Positions 1 through 10,429 of a stretch of 64,000 nt of DNA are shown here, one piece after another. Position 1 is the stretch's first letter. Each line of letters opens with the position of its first letter. The translations under genes were made by a program, and so were the position numbers. This DNA comes from Ignelater luminosus (lineage: Eukaryota; Arthropoda; Insecta; Coleoptera; Elateridae). A model generated the notes under the pieces. That model was given only the letters and a program-made list of their open reading frames with translations, had not been told where the DNA came from and did no database searches. The stretch is taken from positions 93,363 through 157,362 of the forward strand of contig VTPC01000598.1 in the NCBI GenBank assembly GCA_011009095.1. The letters are read 5' to 3'.

Positions 1-739
1 GACCAAAACCAACACAGATAGTGAAGCTAAGCATGCTAAATTTAACATAACGGTAGTAGTAGTGTGAAATAAATCAATAGATACAAATAACACAGTTGTA
101 TTTCCATCTCTTTTTTCGTCCTCAAGTATGCTACATCCAGAAGTTATACATAATCAAAGATGTGCAAATGGTTTGTGCTTTTTCACTTTCTTATGATATT
201 TAAAACAGAGACAAAGGGACTAAGAAAGTACTGTGCCCTTTTTTTCTGTTCTCGCTTCTTTATATCACAACCTCCCTTTCCTACTCCCACAACTATATTT
301 TAGAAATTCAGTACTTAGTGGTAATATGAGTTAGATAAAAGCTTACATTTAATTTACATTAAACGCAACAAAATAAAAAAAATATCAAGCTAGTCGTCTG
401 TTATATAAATCTAAAGCAGCTACAAAAATAACCAACTGCACCAAGGCACGTACTACCTTAATTTCTCACAACTGTGGCTCAATATGTAAAAAGTATCATT
501 CTGTCAAAATATTTAGAAATCGTTTGCGCTCGGAGTTTGAACAATAAACAGTTCAGACGCTGCATATTGCACCACAGATGTGGCGCAGGAGTCAGGGCTT
601 AGGACCAAAGTTTTGGAAAGTTAATTTTAATACCCCTATCCTTGAGTATTGGTATGACTACGAAACGCTGGATAATCGAATTATTGGTAACAACTTGTAA
701 AAAAAACACTCACTAAATAGGAAAAAAGAAAGAAGAAAT
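1..739. other. No gene seen
   Basis: AT-rich sequence with no convincing reading frame, RNA gene or repeat boundary. The far 5' part of the adjoining R1-like LINE may begin in its last 200 bases, but no domain can be read there. Confidence 0.4.
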
Positions 740-2280
740 TTGAAGCACGAGGCGCAAGCCAAGCGTGACAGTACACTTGTACTTATAGAAAAAGGCAACA
801 AGCAAGTAAAAGAAAAAACCTACCGACCATTATTCATGATAAATAAATTTAGAAAAGTGCTAAAAAGACTAATAGCAGCCAGAGTAGAGGAAGAGATGAG
901 AAATAAAGAAGATCTCCCAGACAGACAGTTCAGATATAGAAGAGGGAAATCCACGGTCGATGCCCTAAAGACAGTACAAAGAATAGTCGAAGAAGCGAAT
1001 GACGGCGACTATAAATACAGAGATGAATGCGCCAAGGTAGCGCTAGATGTAAAAAATGCTTTTAACTCTGCATCACATGGAGGTATCGTAGAGGAATCAA
1101 AGCGTTGGAAAATAAGCCCTTACCTCATTAAAATAATATGTAGTTATTTCACCAACAGAAAACTGAACATCAGTGAGAAGCGGCAAAAAGATGTAACATG
1201 CGGAGTACCGCAGAGATCGGTGCTAGGCTCGCTAATCTGGAACGTATACTATGACGCGGTCTTAAAAATTAGAGTACAGTAAGGAGTGACCCTACTTGCC
1301 TTTGAGGACGACCGTAGCAATCGTAGCAAGGGCAAGAACAAAAAAAGATTTGGAAACGAAAATTAGTCATACCAGTCTGCTTATTCGTGATTAGATAAAG
1401 ACAAGAGAACTACGGCTCAAACCAAGGAAAACAGAAGCAGTTTTCTTGGATGGTAAAAGAAAGGTTACACTACTGAATGTAGAAAATAAACAACACACGC
1501 ACATTCAAACGAGTAAAACAATAAAATATCTTGGAATACAGTTCAGTAGGAAGATGACAATAACGAGCCACATAAAGAAAGCCACAGAAAAAGCTGCAAA
1601 AGCGGCAATAGCATTAGACAGAATAATGTCAAACAGAGGAGCTGCGTTGAGAAGCAGAAGAGTACTAGCCTCGGTAGTACACTCCATATTACTATAAGGG
1701 GCGCCGCTATAGCAACGAGCGTTGGAAAAAAAATACAGAGATGCTAAAGTAGAATACTATTAAAAATCTGTTCAGCGTATAGAACACAGGCACTACAAGT
1801 ACATGGCAAACGAAAGAACACGGAGATACGAGAAGAGAGAAACCGATATCAATAGAACAATAAAAAAAAACACTGCAAATGCGCGGCAGACTCGATGGAC
1901 AAGTCAAACGTAAAAAACGGAGTGGACAAAAAAGCTAATACCAAACGTCAGGGAATGGGCAGAAAGAAAACATGGAGAGGTGGATTATTTCCTCACACAA
2001 ATACTGACGGGGAATGGATGCTTCGCGGCGTACTTAAAAAATTCAAAAGAATGGAGCACGATACGTGCTGGTACTGCCCACAAGTAGATACGGCAGAGCA
2101 CACACTATTCCAATATGTAAGATGGGATAACCAGAGAAGATTCATAGAACATATAACCAAGGAACAAATAACAAATGGGACTACATCACAGCGCAATTAC
2201 GAAACATAATTAAGACCAAGAAAGAAGAAAGGATGAGGCAAAACTCCACAACCTAATTAGATAGAGTAACATCAATAGAA
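740..2280 (+). mobile_element. Decayed R1-like non-LTR retrotransposon, RT to C-terminal zinc finger
   Basis: Pieces of one LINE ORF2 lie in order but in different frames. At 740-1282 reverse transcriptase blocks are readable: a TYRPLFMINKF stretch, ALDVKNAFNSA (the first catalytic-Asp block), and GVPQRSVLGSLIWNVYYD. The usual F-A-D-D catalytic box appears at about 1291-1311 as A-F-E-D-D. Thumb-like sequence with KYLGIQFS is at 1446-1697. At 1895-2209 a Cys/His cluster begins CWYC and continues through EHTLFQ; such a cluster is typical of the C-terminus of R1/LOA-type ORF2. Several stops and frame changes make it a dead copy. The endonuclease domain is absent, consistent with 5' truncation. 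Clade assignment is by motif recall only. Confidence 0.8.
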
Positions 2281-2394
2281 GACACTAGAAATAACAATGG
2301 ACGAGTGTTGCGAAGTAATGCGGCAGCGGTTCCGTACCGTATAACACCAAAAAATAATGTCTGTCGGTTAAGTAATTGACCATTAAAAACTTTT

Positions 2395-2755
2395 TAAAGT
2401 GCAGAGTGAGCAAGTGTCCGTGCAATAAGCTTTTGCTGATCTAAAGGTCTTCGGCATACTTTCAAGTTGTTCTAAGGCTTCGTTTATGCCCTTGGAAACT
2501 GTTAGAACACTATATGAATATACCATAGCAAATGTAAGTCTTAATCACCCTAGGATTCCATCTATGGCCTTCTGGAATACGGCTGGCGCATTGGTTAACC
2601 CAAATGGAACTCTTTTATATTGGTAATGACCATGTGGAATTATAAACGCAGTGTAGGAACGACTTTCCTTTTCTCTTCGCAACTGGAAATAACTAGATTT
2701 TATGTCTGACGTCGTAAAGGATGTGTTACCTGCCAATCTTTCCAGTTTATGGTCT
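2395..2755 (-). mobile_element. Ty3/gypsy reverse transcriptase fragment
   Basis: The reverse strand at 2736-2545 reads as the middle of a Ty3/gypsy RT: FTTSDIKSSYFQLRR (first catalytic Asp block, normally D-L-x-S-G-Y), then YQYKRVPFGLTNAPAVFQ, the hallmark fingers/palm motif. Downstream, toward 2400, frames break up where the Y-x-D-D box is expected. No protease, integrase or LTR is visible, so this is an isolated fragment of an old insertion. Confidence 0.8.
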
Positions 2756-4670
2756 ATGCGCTAGTGTATGTGTAATGATGTGTCTTAGTGACAGAATCTA
2801 CTTTTGGGCATATACTCGTATTAGTTACCTTAATAAGCGACCTTACAAAAAAAAGCTGATGATGACTGACCAGTTATAAAGCAAGGCAATGCTGAATCTT
2901 ACACAGACTTACCTATTGACATGAGATAAACAAGAAAATCTAAAAATTGCATCATTAAACATAGATTTTTTTAGAATTCATTCAAAGATAAATAAATAAA
3001 TACACATTTTAGAATTCTGATTTACCATCATGATAAAGCATACGACCTAACCAATATAATAATAGCGAACAATAAATAATGTAACAAACAAATAACCAAG
3101 ATATAAATATATGAAATTCATTTAATACAACAGGCCAATTTTAATCTGAGTTCATTGAAAAGAAAGTAATAATAAAATTATGACCCACTGCTTTTCAAGA
3201 AATCTCAAACAGAACCAACTAATTTTTAAAATACAAATTCTAAATTATTATGATTTAAACTTTCAAATCAAGAACTGTTACAAAAACGAAACCAACACAA
3301 GTGAAATATTAGAATAAAGCCATAAAGGAGTTTCTAATAGGTCTTCACAAATCTCTTAATTCACAACCTCTTTTGTTCACTTATATTTCAGTTCTACCTG
3401 CTGCTCTTCTCGTATGCTTCGGCGTTATCGCAAAAATGGAAATTTTCTTCTCATGGTATTAAATACAATCCTTAAAGAATCACAGGAATGTTGTTAAACA
3501 GATTTCTACAACTGTAGTTTTAAATTTAGAATAGTATTTCTGCTAGTTAAAAGGGTTCAGTATCTCCCGTCGCAAAATTCGCTTTCCTTATTTATAGGTA
3601 CTTCTCCTTTTACAATATCCCAACCTTAACACAGAAAAATTCCATGTTATTGTTAAATTAGGAATTTTAGATTTATTTATTATAGACAATCAACTTCAAA
3701 ATTGTTAATTCTTAAATTATAAATTAGTCATATACAAAACTTAAAACGAGTCAGTTCGAAAATCAAATGTAATTGTTGCATTTCATATTTTAGGGCGCTC
3801 CTTAATAACATTTATTTGTATGTTTTTGGTGTTTTCTGTAACTAGAGTTGGTGGTGGTTGTATAGTATTCCAGAATATATAGTGCGTTTATGACTTTGAC
3901 TGCTTAAGTATTTCACAGCGGGTCTCTCATAAAAATTAACAAATACAAGTAGTGGCGCGTGTCAAAGACGATTGGGTAAACCAAGGACCGTATTGAAATA
4001 ATTTATTTTTCTAATATTTTAGTTTAAAAGTATTTACAAAAGTAAGACTTATCTCACTACGACCCTGTCTCAATGTTAGAAAAGGTCTTTACAGGTAAGC
4101 AGATTTATGACACCCTGCTGTAACGAACTTGTAAAATTAACTGTAAGCTAAGTAGCAATTAAGTCCACTATTAATGCTACGAAGCTACAGTAATAGAGTA
4201 AAATAAAGTTACAGTAAAATAATTGAGAAGTGAATCTTTAATTAAATCCTAAAGGACCACAACAATATACTACCCTTTGCCATTTAAATGACCAGGTCTA
4301 TGTGTTTAACGAAGAAGCGCTGCCGATCATGTTATCGCTTCAAATTTAGGTGATACACAATACAAATAAATAAGTGACATTAAGGGTTCCCGTGCTGTCT
4401 GTCATGGTGCGTGAAGGGATACTCAAAATGTCATCCAACTACAGTACAGTCATGAATTGATAGTAACTCAATATGGCTCTGTTCGTGGTAGGTTGTCTTT
4501 CTTTTTTTTCACTTACAGTTCTTCATTAGGTTAGAGCGAAAAATCGAATTTTTAATAACTAATGGAATACCGTGCAAAAGTTGCATTAATAGCTCGAGAT
4601 ACATTGTGCAAAATATCTATTTTTAAAATTTTTATTTAGAGGAGCCTCGATGGCTGATTCAACTGTATAG
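2756..4670. other. Long AT-rich stretch without recognisable gene
   Basis: Only short, compositionally biased reading frames occur on either strand. No splice-consistent exon, tRNA-like fold or transposon domain could be supported. Confidence 0.4.
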
Positions 4671-4675
4671 CGATG

Positions 4676-4752
4676 CAGACAGGGGTGGACTAATGCATAA
4701 GCAGACTAAGCAAGTGCTTAGGGCTCCTGATCAACAGGGGCCCCCGAAGATT
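4676..4752. repeat. GC-rich segment resembling a transposon terminus
   Basis: A locally GC-rich block ending in GGGGCCCCC stands out from its AT-rich surroundings. The GGGGCCCC core is also the outer end of the inverted-repeat element at 13731-14735. No partner terminus was found nearby, so this may be a solo end. Weak call. Confidence 0.3.
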
Positions 4753-4857
4753 TTTATTATACATTTTTTTCAATTCATAAATATATAAAAATAATTTGTT
4801 AAACTTTTTCTGGAAATAGACAAAGTATTTCTAAAATACAGGGTTTGATAAAAAAAC

Positions 4858-5482
4858 CTCCAACATTTTGTTGGGCTAGTGTGCGTGAATGAACGAAGAG
4901 AAGGGGGCTTAGTGTGCTCTATTAGTAGTAGACGCTTCGCCATTTTAGTTAAGATTACATTAAAAAGCTATTTTAAAGTCTATTTAGAAGTTTATTTTTA
5001 TAAACGAAAGTGTGTATAAAACAGTTTTAGGTTCTAAAAATTAGATTGTCCAAGTAGGGACCATTTTTTACGGTGCACATTTGTAGCTGATTCCTGAAGG
5101 CTTGCATTACTCGAGCCGTCATCTGAGGCGATATTGCTGCAATTTATTGGCGTATTCCTTTTTTCAATTCGTCAATGTTTCGTGGACAGTGTTCGTTTAG
5201 ATTTTAGGTAGTCCCAGAGAAAAAAGTTTCATGGGGCAACTCGGGCGAACGCGCAGGTCACCCAACGTCTCCGCGCAACGAGATTAAGTGTCCTGGAAAC
5301 ATTTTCCTTAAAATCGTTGTTTTTGATAAATCTTTCGACAACAAAAGCACGATGCCCACCAGTCCAATTCATATTGACAACTAGAATGGCATGGCTCCCA
5401 CTATTAATAGCGCACACTAAGATTCCTCTCTCTTCGTTGATTCGCGCACAGTGGCGAAACAAAGTGTGAGAGATTTTTCTGC
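4858..5482 (-). mobile_element. Internally deleted mariner-like element with long inverted termini
   Basis: The reverse strand at 5462-5260 reads like the N-terminal helix-turn-helix segment found in many insect mariner-like proteins (HRAFVVERFIKNNDF). It is followed at once, at about 5230-5036, by the C-terminus of a mariner transposase (FFLWDYLKSK, then ELKKGIRQ, IAAISPQMTARVMQAFRNQL). The entire central part with the first two catalytic Asp residues is missing. Bases about 4880-4960 are an inverted copy of about 5380-5462: both contain a run like GTGTGCG-(T/C)-GAAT-AACGAAGAG and both enclose part of the coding end. The result is a non-autonomous foldback copy of roughly 0.6 kb. Exact ends and target duplication are not certain. 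Confidence 0.65.
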
Positions 5483-5965
5483 TGAACTCATTTCACAATT
5501 TTAAATTTTACGTCCATATAAAAGTTCATTATATTTAAGTAGAGTCTAAATTATTTTTTAAATTTTTTTTTAAATTTTTTTAAACCACGGAAACACAGAA
5601 ATAAATTAATAAAGTAAATTTTTTATGGTATATCCTATGAAGTCATTGACCATCGCAGTTGTAGCCACTAAAATACCAGAGCGCCCGCGCTAGTGCCGGT
5701 ATTTTAATCTGTTTGTAACCTAACCTAACATAAACCTTTATATTGTTTTGTGTTGCTCGCTCGTATTAAGTTTGTGTTGTGTTTTTTTTATTTCTTTTCG
5801 TCGTTATTTTAATAATAACAATAATAATTATTAATAAACAAGAAATACACGTAGAATTTGTTAAAAGCGAATTCGTATATAATTTCTCACAAATTGTTTG
5901 TAGAAAGAACTCACAACACAGCAATAATCGATTGGAGCTTTCGAGGGCAACATTTAAATTTAATT
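5483..5965. other. No gene seen
   Basis: AT-rich spacer. A 67-residue open frame at 5779-5982 is low-complexity at its start and has no family resemblance. Confidence 0.4.
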
Positions 5966-6230
5966 ACACCCAACAAACATAAATAAAAAGGCCAGATGCT
6001 GGCCACATAGTATGCTGCCATTATCACCCAGTACTGACACGATACTGGCAAACAGTAATGGGCCTGATCATATAGGTCACACTGGCCAGAAGCAGGGCCA
6101 ATACTTTACCAGTACCAATGCCTGCATCTTGCCAACAAGGGCCCATTACAGTGCCAGTAGGTTTACCTAGCGATGGTTTTCTTCTGACCCATTACATGAA
6201 ATACACACACATGTAATGTTTTACATGTGT
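5966..6230 (+). repeat. Dispersed repeat with CCCARCAAACA terminus
   Basis: The segment begins CCCAACAAACATAAATA and continues with an imperfect palindrome, AGGCCAGATGCTGGCC. The next ~220 bases match 13265-13500 with scattered substitutions and small indels, ending near a shared AAATACACACACA. An inverted version of the first ~40 bases forms the right end at 15450-15497. It is therefore one end of a repeat family with inverted termini, present here without its partner. It appears non-coding. Confidence 0.75.
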
Positions 6231-6890
6231 AAAGAAGAGACTCTCAAACACCACATTAACTTCATGCGAATTGTGAATATGTAGTAGGCGTTGTTCTCAA
6301 GGAATGTTAGGGAGCCTGAGTGTTTAAGGTTGACTATGACGCCCGCCTTAATGCGACCCTGGAAGGCTTACCTCCTCCCACCTAATTCTCTGGCTTCTAA
6401 TTTTTTTAGGTGTTTTGTATTCAGCCCCCTGTTGACGCTCAACCTTTATCACCCTGAGTACTACAACAAAATTTTAAGTTATTAACATAACTATTAACAA
6501 TAAAAAAAGTTATGTTTCATGCGGCCGATGGCCGATTCGAGGCAGCTTTTGGCACCTACATTAAGATTCCCCTTCTTGCGGGCGGCATTAAGAAAACGGA
6601 TATTACCATCACCCTTCTTTACCCTGCAACTCGGGATTTTCGGTTATGAGCCAGAAAGCTTGTTCTAATGCATTCAGCATTTCAATTAAAGTCTCGAATG
6701 GTAGTCATTTTAAGAGGCATTAAGAAAGACTAGTAAAAAAGAACTTGAAAAATTATTTATTTACCTTTAAAATAGAATTAGCACAACAGTAAGATAACAT
6801 TGAGGTAACAATGAGGTAGCACTTTTCTGACGGATAGAAATAAATTAATGCTCTGCTTCAAAAGTCAAATCATCATTGTTCCTGTCACTT
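6231..6890. other. No recognised gene; possibly old repeat
   Basis: The base composition between about 6290 and 6620 is less AT-rich than neighbouring spacers, which suggests decayed coding or repeat DNA. Neither strand gives a recognisable domain. A short palindrome (ACACATGTAATG / TTACATGTGT) lies at about 6205-6232. Confidence 0.3.
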
Positions 6891-6899
6891 TAGGCATAT

Positions 6900-8055
6900 G
6901 CTTTCTCGGCTTAGGAGAAAAGGAAGTATTTGGTTGGTGAACGCTGCGATCAAGGATGGAATAAGATGGTTGATTGCAAACTTTTGCTTAAAACCCCCAC
7001 AACGTGTGGAGGTCCGACGTCTGTCGTCTATCCGGTCTCCAGTTCTCCGTCGGTTTCACCGTCGCCGCTGTCGTAAGGGAAACCACGCCATACTACGAGT
7101 GCGCCGCAATTCACCATCGCAGGCACCCCGATCTACTTTTGTGGTTGCGTGTCTCGAGCATCGGATGTGGAATTGTTTTACCTAGTGGCCCAAGGTCCAT
7201 CCTTTCTAGGATATCTTGGAGGTCGCCGGGGAGCTTTGGAACTTGGGCGAGTAGAATGGCTGGAAAATGTTTGAGCTTCTTCTTGGGTTTCCTGGGAATG
7301 GGACTGGGTGGAGTTCTCAGCGGCAGCTTGGTTCTCCTCGAAGGCCGTCTTTACGAAACCTCCCTTCAGAAAGTCGAGTCTGGCATCTATTGCAGGTACT
7401 CCGGCTAGTTGACAAACTTTCCCAGTAACCCAGGACGGGGCGTACGAATGTTTTGTAGGCGTGGATAAGAGTACGCTAATGGCATCCGCGGAGGTCGCGC
7501 GACAGATTTCTGGAGGCGGTTGCGGAAGAAGGCGAGTTGCGCCAACCTAGCAGATTTGTTCTGGGATCGTGGAATTTCGTGGCAGCAGATTGACAGAAGC
7601 GGGGATAAATTGGATCTTTGCTGAATGCCAGCCCTCGGAGTGTACACCCGTGAGAGTTGTCGACCAACTCGTACCCGGTAGCGTTTGCAAATCAGAAAAC
7701 TCCAAATAATCCACACGAACTGGGGGGGGGGACTCTAACGGCGAGGAGCTTTTAAAGAAACCTCTCGTACCAAACCTTGTCGAAAGCGCGCTCTATGTAC
7801 AGGAAGGTCGCGAGAATGTACCTTCCTGTGTTTAAAGTCGTGCGAGCGTCTATCTGGAGTTTTAAAAATAGATCCTAGGTGTACATGGCGGAGTGAAAGC
7901 CGTATACTGGGTTGTGGGAAGAATGTCGTACGTGGTCATACCTAAGACATTAAGCAGAGCGATGGGGAGCTAGGAAAAGGGATCGCGGTGGTTTTTGTTG
8001 GATTTGGGGATCATGACCACGCGGGTGGTTATCCAGAAAGCCGGAAAGTGCTTGC
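6900..8055 (-). mobile_element. Decayed Jockey-like LINE
   Basis: Reading the reverse strand from 8050 to about 7740 gives fragments of a Jockey-type RT: FWITTRVVMIPKSNKN, LPIALLNVLG and ATFLYIERAFDKVWYE (the first catalytic Asp block; its expected D-I-E is changed to Y-I-E). At 7716-7405 two overlapping frames carry the next blocks, including VGRQLSRVYTPRAGIQQ, LSPLLS and EIPRSQNKSARLAQLAFF, where the catalytic F-A-D-D box should be but is not intact. Below 7400 the reverse strand is Pro/Gln/Ser-rich and could be unrelated or an ORF1-like part. Multiple frameshifts and stops are present, and G+C is higher than in surrounding DNA. Confidence 0.7.
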
Positions 8056-8960
8056 AGCAAAGACAGCTGTCGAGGATGGCGGCGAAGAGGTGGTAGTTGG
8101 CAAAGCTCTTATTAGTAACTCTTTTGTCTTATAAGATGAATGACCTTGACCCATTCGGTGTAGAGCAGAAGTGATATAGCTCTTATTCTCCCATGTTAAA
8201 TTCCTTAAGAAAATAGTCCCGTTCTCCTCTAGTTTATCTACTAAAGGAGTTGACTGAAAAGTATGTAACAGGGAAGGCCGTACCGAATACTTAAAATTCA
8301 AAATTTTTAATCGCGTTTTAATAACGACGAAGAGGTTGGCTTTTCTAGTTTTAAAGTAAATTCTGTTACTAGTTTTGATAGTTTACGATGCATAATGCCC
8401 AAATGTTTCATACCTACTATCAGTTTCTTAGATAACTTTCCCGCTTTTCAAATCTATAGCGACACATTTTTATAATTTATTTCATAACCAATTTCTTGTA
8501 ATCGCTTTCTGTTCATTACAAAAGAACGTTGTTCGTTTCTTTGCTGTGAGGACAGTTTTGCCAGCAAAACCAAGAAGAAGAATTAGAAATAAAGATTCAT
8601 TGATGTTATATACATATGGAATAGCAACTTCTGGTTCTGATAAAAAAGGGGCAGAATTGCAGATTGCTTGTCTCATCTTTTTAGAATTTAGCATTACGCT
8701 TTTACACCGTATGAGGTTTTTCTAAGAACTTGAGAAATTGTGTTGATTCATTAATTAATGTTTATTTAGAAAAATCCAAAAAAGTGAAAATTTTTAAAAA
8801 TTTAATAATACTATCGAAGCAATTATTAACAGACACATGTAATGTATTTTATAGTTGACGATTGTGCGTATATGTACCTTTTGTGTAAGTGAGTCTGATA
8901 ACCAAAACCTTTTGTTAATTCTGGTAATAATAACACTAATTTATTTATGCTGTGTTTGTT
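8056..8960. other. No gene seen
   Basis: AT-rich spacer; open frames on the minus strand at 8029-8301 and 8482-8694 show no family resemblance and no plausible splice context. Confidence 0.4.
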
Positions 8961-8963
8961 TTA

Positions 8964-9330
8964 GTTGCTGTTAAGAAGAACTGTTAAGGCAAACAAAACT
9001 TTTCAAAAAATTGTTGGGCGTTTCCATTCGAATACGCAAACTTCAACTTTACCTCCAGCTGATAATGCAACAATAACCTTCTCACCTCCCAACAATGATA
9101 ATAGCAAATTAGATCATGAGAGTAAGTTAAAATCTGTATGTACTTTAAAGCATCAATTGTAATAATTACAATTTTTACTTATTGAAGGTACAACCTCAGT
9201 GAACCACATAGATTTTCGTTTAAATTAGAGTACATAAACGAATTCTTCAGAATGAATAACAAGACAGACGTACCTACAAGCCATCTTGATACTGATAATA
9301 AGTTTGTGTAAAATCAATAAAGTGAATATA
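8964..9330 (+). other. Exon-like segment followed by a poly(A) signal; gene unproven
   Basis: A good acceptor (TTTGTTTTAG) ends at about 8964. It is followed by an open frame of about 52 residues rich in Ser, Thr, Asn and Pro, then by a donor-like GTAAGT at about 9122. An AATAAA lies near 9317. The segment sits just upstream of the first secreted-peptide gene and has a Thr/Ser-rich character like that gene's linker, but no signal peptide or cysteine module was found. It could be a broken family member or chance. Confidence 0.2.
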
Positions 9331-9510
9331 AAATCATTGCTTTGAATGTATTTTAATTTAAGGAAACTTTTACTGGTTATGAGGTCACTATGTTTAATTT
9401 ATCTAAAAGATAATGTAAAAAAACCATAACAAATCTTTTGCCAGGGTATCGGCAGTAAATAACTGACATTTGTAACTAAAGCAACATTGGAAATTATTGC
9501 TAGATTCAAA

Positions 9511-9867
9511 ATGAAAATATTCTTAACATTGTTAGTTATTCTTGTTTTCTATAAATCTCTAGATGCGACACCTATTATTCTTCAAGGCGATAGTAACGAA
9601 AAGGATGATACAATTCATTTTCCGACAGATGACGAGACTGCTAGTCGTAATGCAGAAGAATGTGAGTATATTAAAATAATCAGAATCACCTGCTTGCACC
9701 TACTTGCTTTTATTTAAGCTACAATAGCGTCAACAACGTCAACTACAACAGTATCTACAACAATAAATCCAGATCTTGGCTCGAGACATCTAGTTGACGT
9801 CCCTGATAATTGTCCGGAAGGAGAGAAATTTATAGCAGGCCAATGCAGAGAAACTTTTGATGACTAA
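9511..9867 (+). CDS. Secreted two-cysteine peptide A (two coding exons)
   Basis: Exon 1 runs 9511-9661 and exon 2 runs 9719-9867. The 57-base intron has GTGAGT and TTTAAG ends, and the join keeps the frame, giving 99 residues. The start is the ATG at 9511 (context CAAAATGA), which opens directly into a hydrophobic signal peptide (MKIFLTLLVILVFYKSLDA). The mature part is acidic, then a Ser/Thr linker (STIASTTSTTTVSTT), then the module VDVPDNCPEGEKFIAGQC followed by RETFDD and stop: two cysteines with ten residues between. AATAAA follows the stop at about 9873. It is probably processed through the secretory pathway, with the cysteines forming one disulfide. The same C-terminal module recurs in seven other loci in this window. 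Function is not recognised; an immune-induced or gut peptide is a guess. Confidence 0.8.
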
Positions 9868-10004
9868 ATGGAAATAAAATTTTCCATTTTACTTAGAATT
9901 TAAAAAAATAAGTCTAATTAGGAATTATGTGTTTATTAAAAGTTGGATTAAAATTTCTTAATATGAAAAACAAGACTAGGGTCGCTGAACATAACCTCAA
10001 CACA

Positions 10005-10031
10005 CGAGATAAGATAATTGTGCTTATAAAC
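10005..10031 (+). promoter_or_regulatory. Possible core promoter of peptide gene B
   Basis: About 75-100 bases before the ATG, two overlapping GATA-type motifs (AGATAAGATAA) are followed by a TATAAA at about 10025. The arrangement fits a fat-body or gut gene promoter in insects, but such motifs are common in AT-rich DNA, and there is no transcript evidence. Confidence 0.3.
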
Positions 10032-10105
10032 AGAATATCAGTTATTTTAAATTTTAAGGAATTAAATTCATATAATTGTTGCAATCTAATACAGTTAAAT
10101 ACATA

Positions 10106-10424
10106 ATGAGTGCTTTAAAGTTTTTATTATTTCTTATGTGTGTTATATCTATTTGTCCTACAAACTGTTATCCGAGAATTAAAAGTTTTGGTGATAAGGA
10201 TGAAATAAATCGTCAAATCAAAAAAACCCTATAATTCTAATTCGCTATCAGATGTAAATTATCAGAATACTTTAGAAGAAGGAATTCTCAACCAATTGAG
10301 GGCGGTAAAAGACGATGCTGATGTTAACACGGAGGCGACTCTTAGATCTATTATTGTATTTCCTGATAACTGTCCTGAAGGATACACAAAGGATCATAAC
10401 GGATATTGCAGAGAAGAGTGGTAG
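10106..10424 (+). pseudogene. Secreted two-cysteine peptide B, frameshifted
   Basis: The ATG at 10106 opens a signal peptide (MSALKFLLFLMCVISICPTN). The frame then meets a stop just after a run of seven A at about 10220-10226. One base fewer in that run would keep the downstream frame open to a stop at 10422-10424, giving about 105 residues and ending with IIVFPDNCPEGYTKDHNGYC then REEW. That C-terminus is the same module as gene A, with eleven residues between cysteines. It is either a recent pseudogene, a polymorphism or a homopolymer sequencing error; the otherwise intact coding argues for one of the last two. It lies 240 bases downstream of gene A in the same orientation, as expected of a tandem duplicate. 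Confidence 0.7.
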
Positions 10425-10429
10425 CATTA

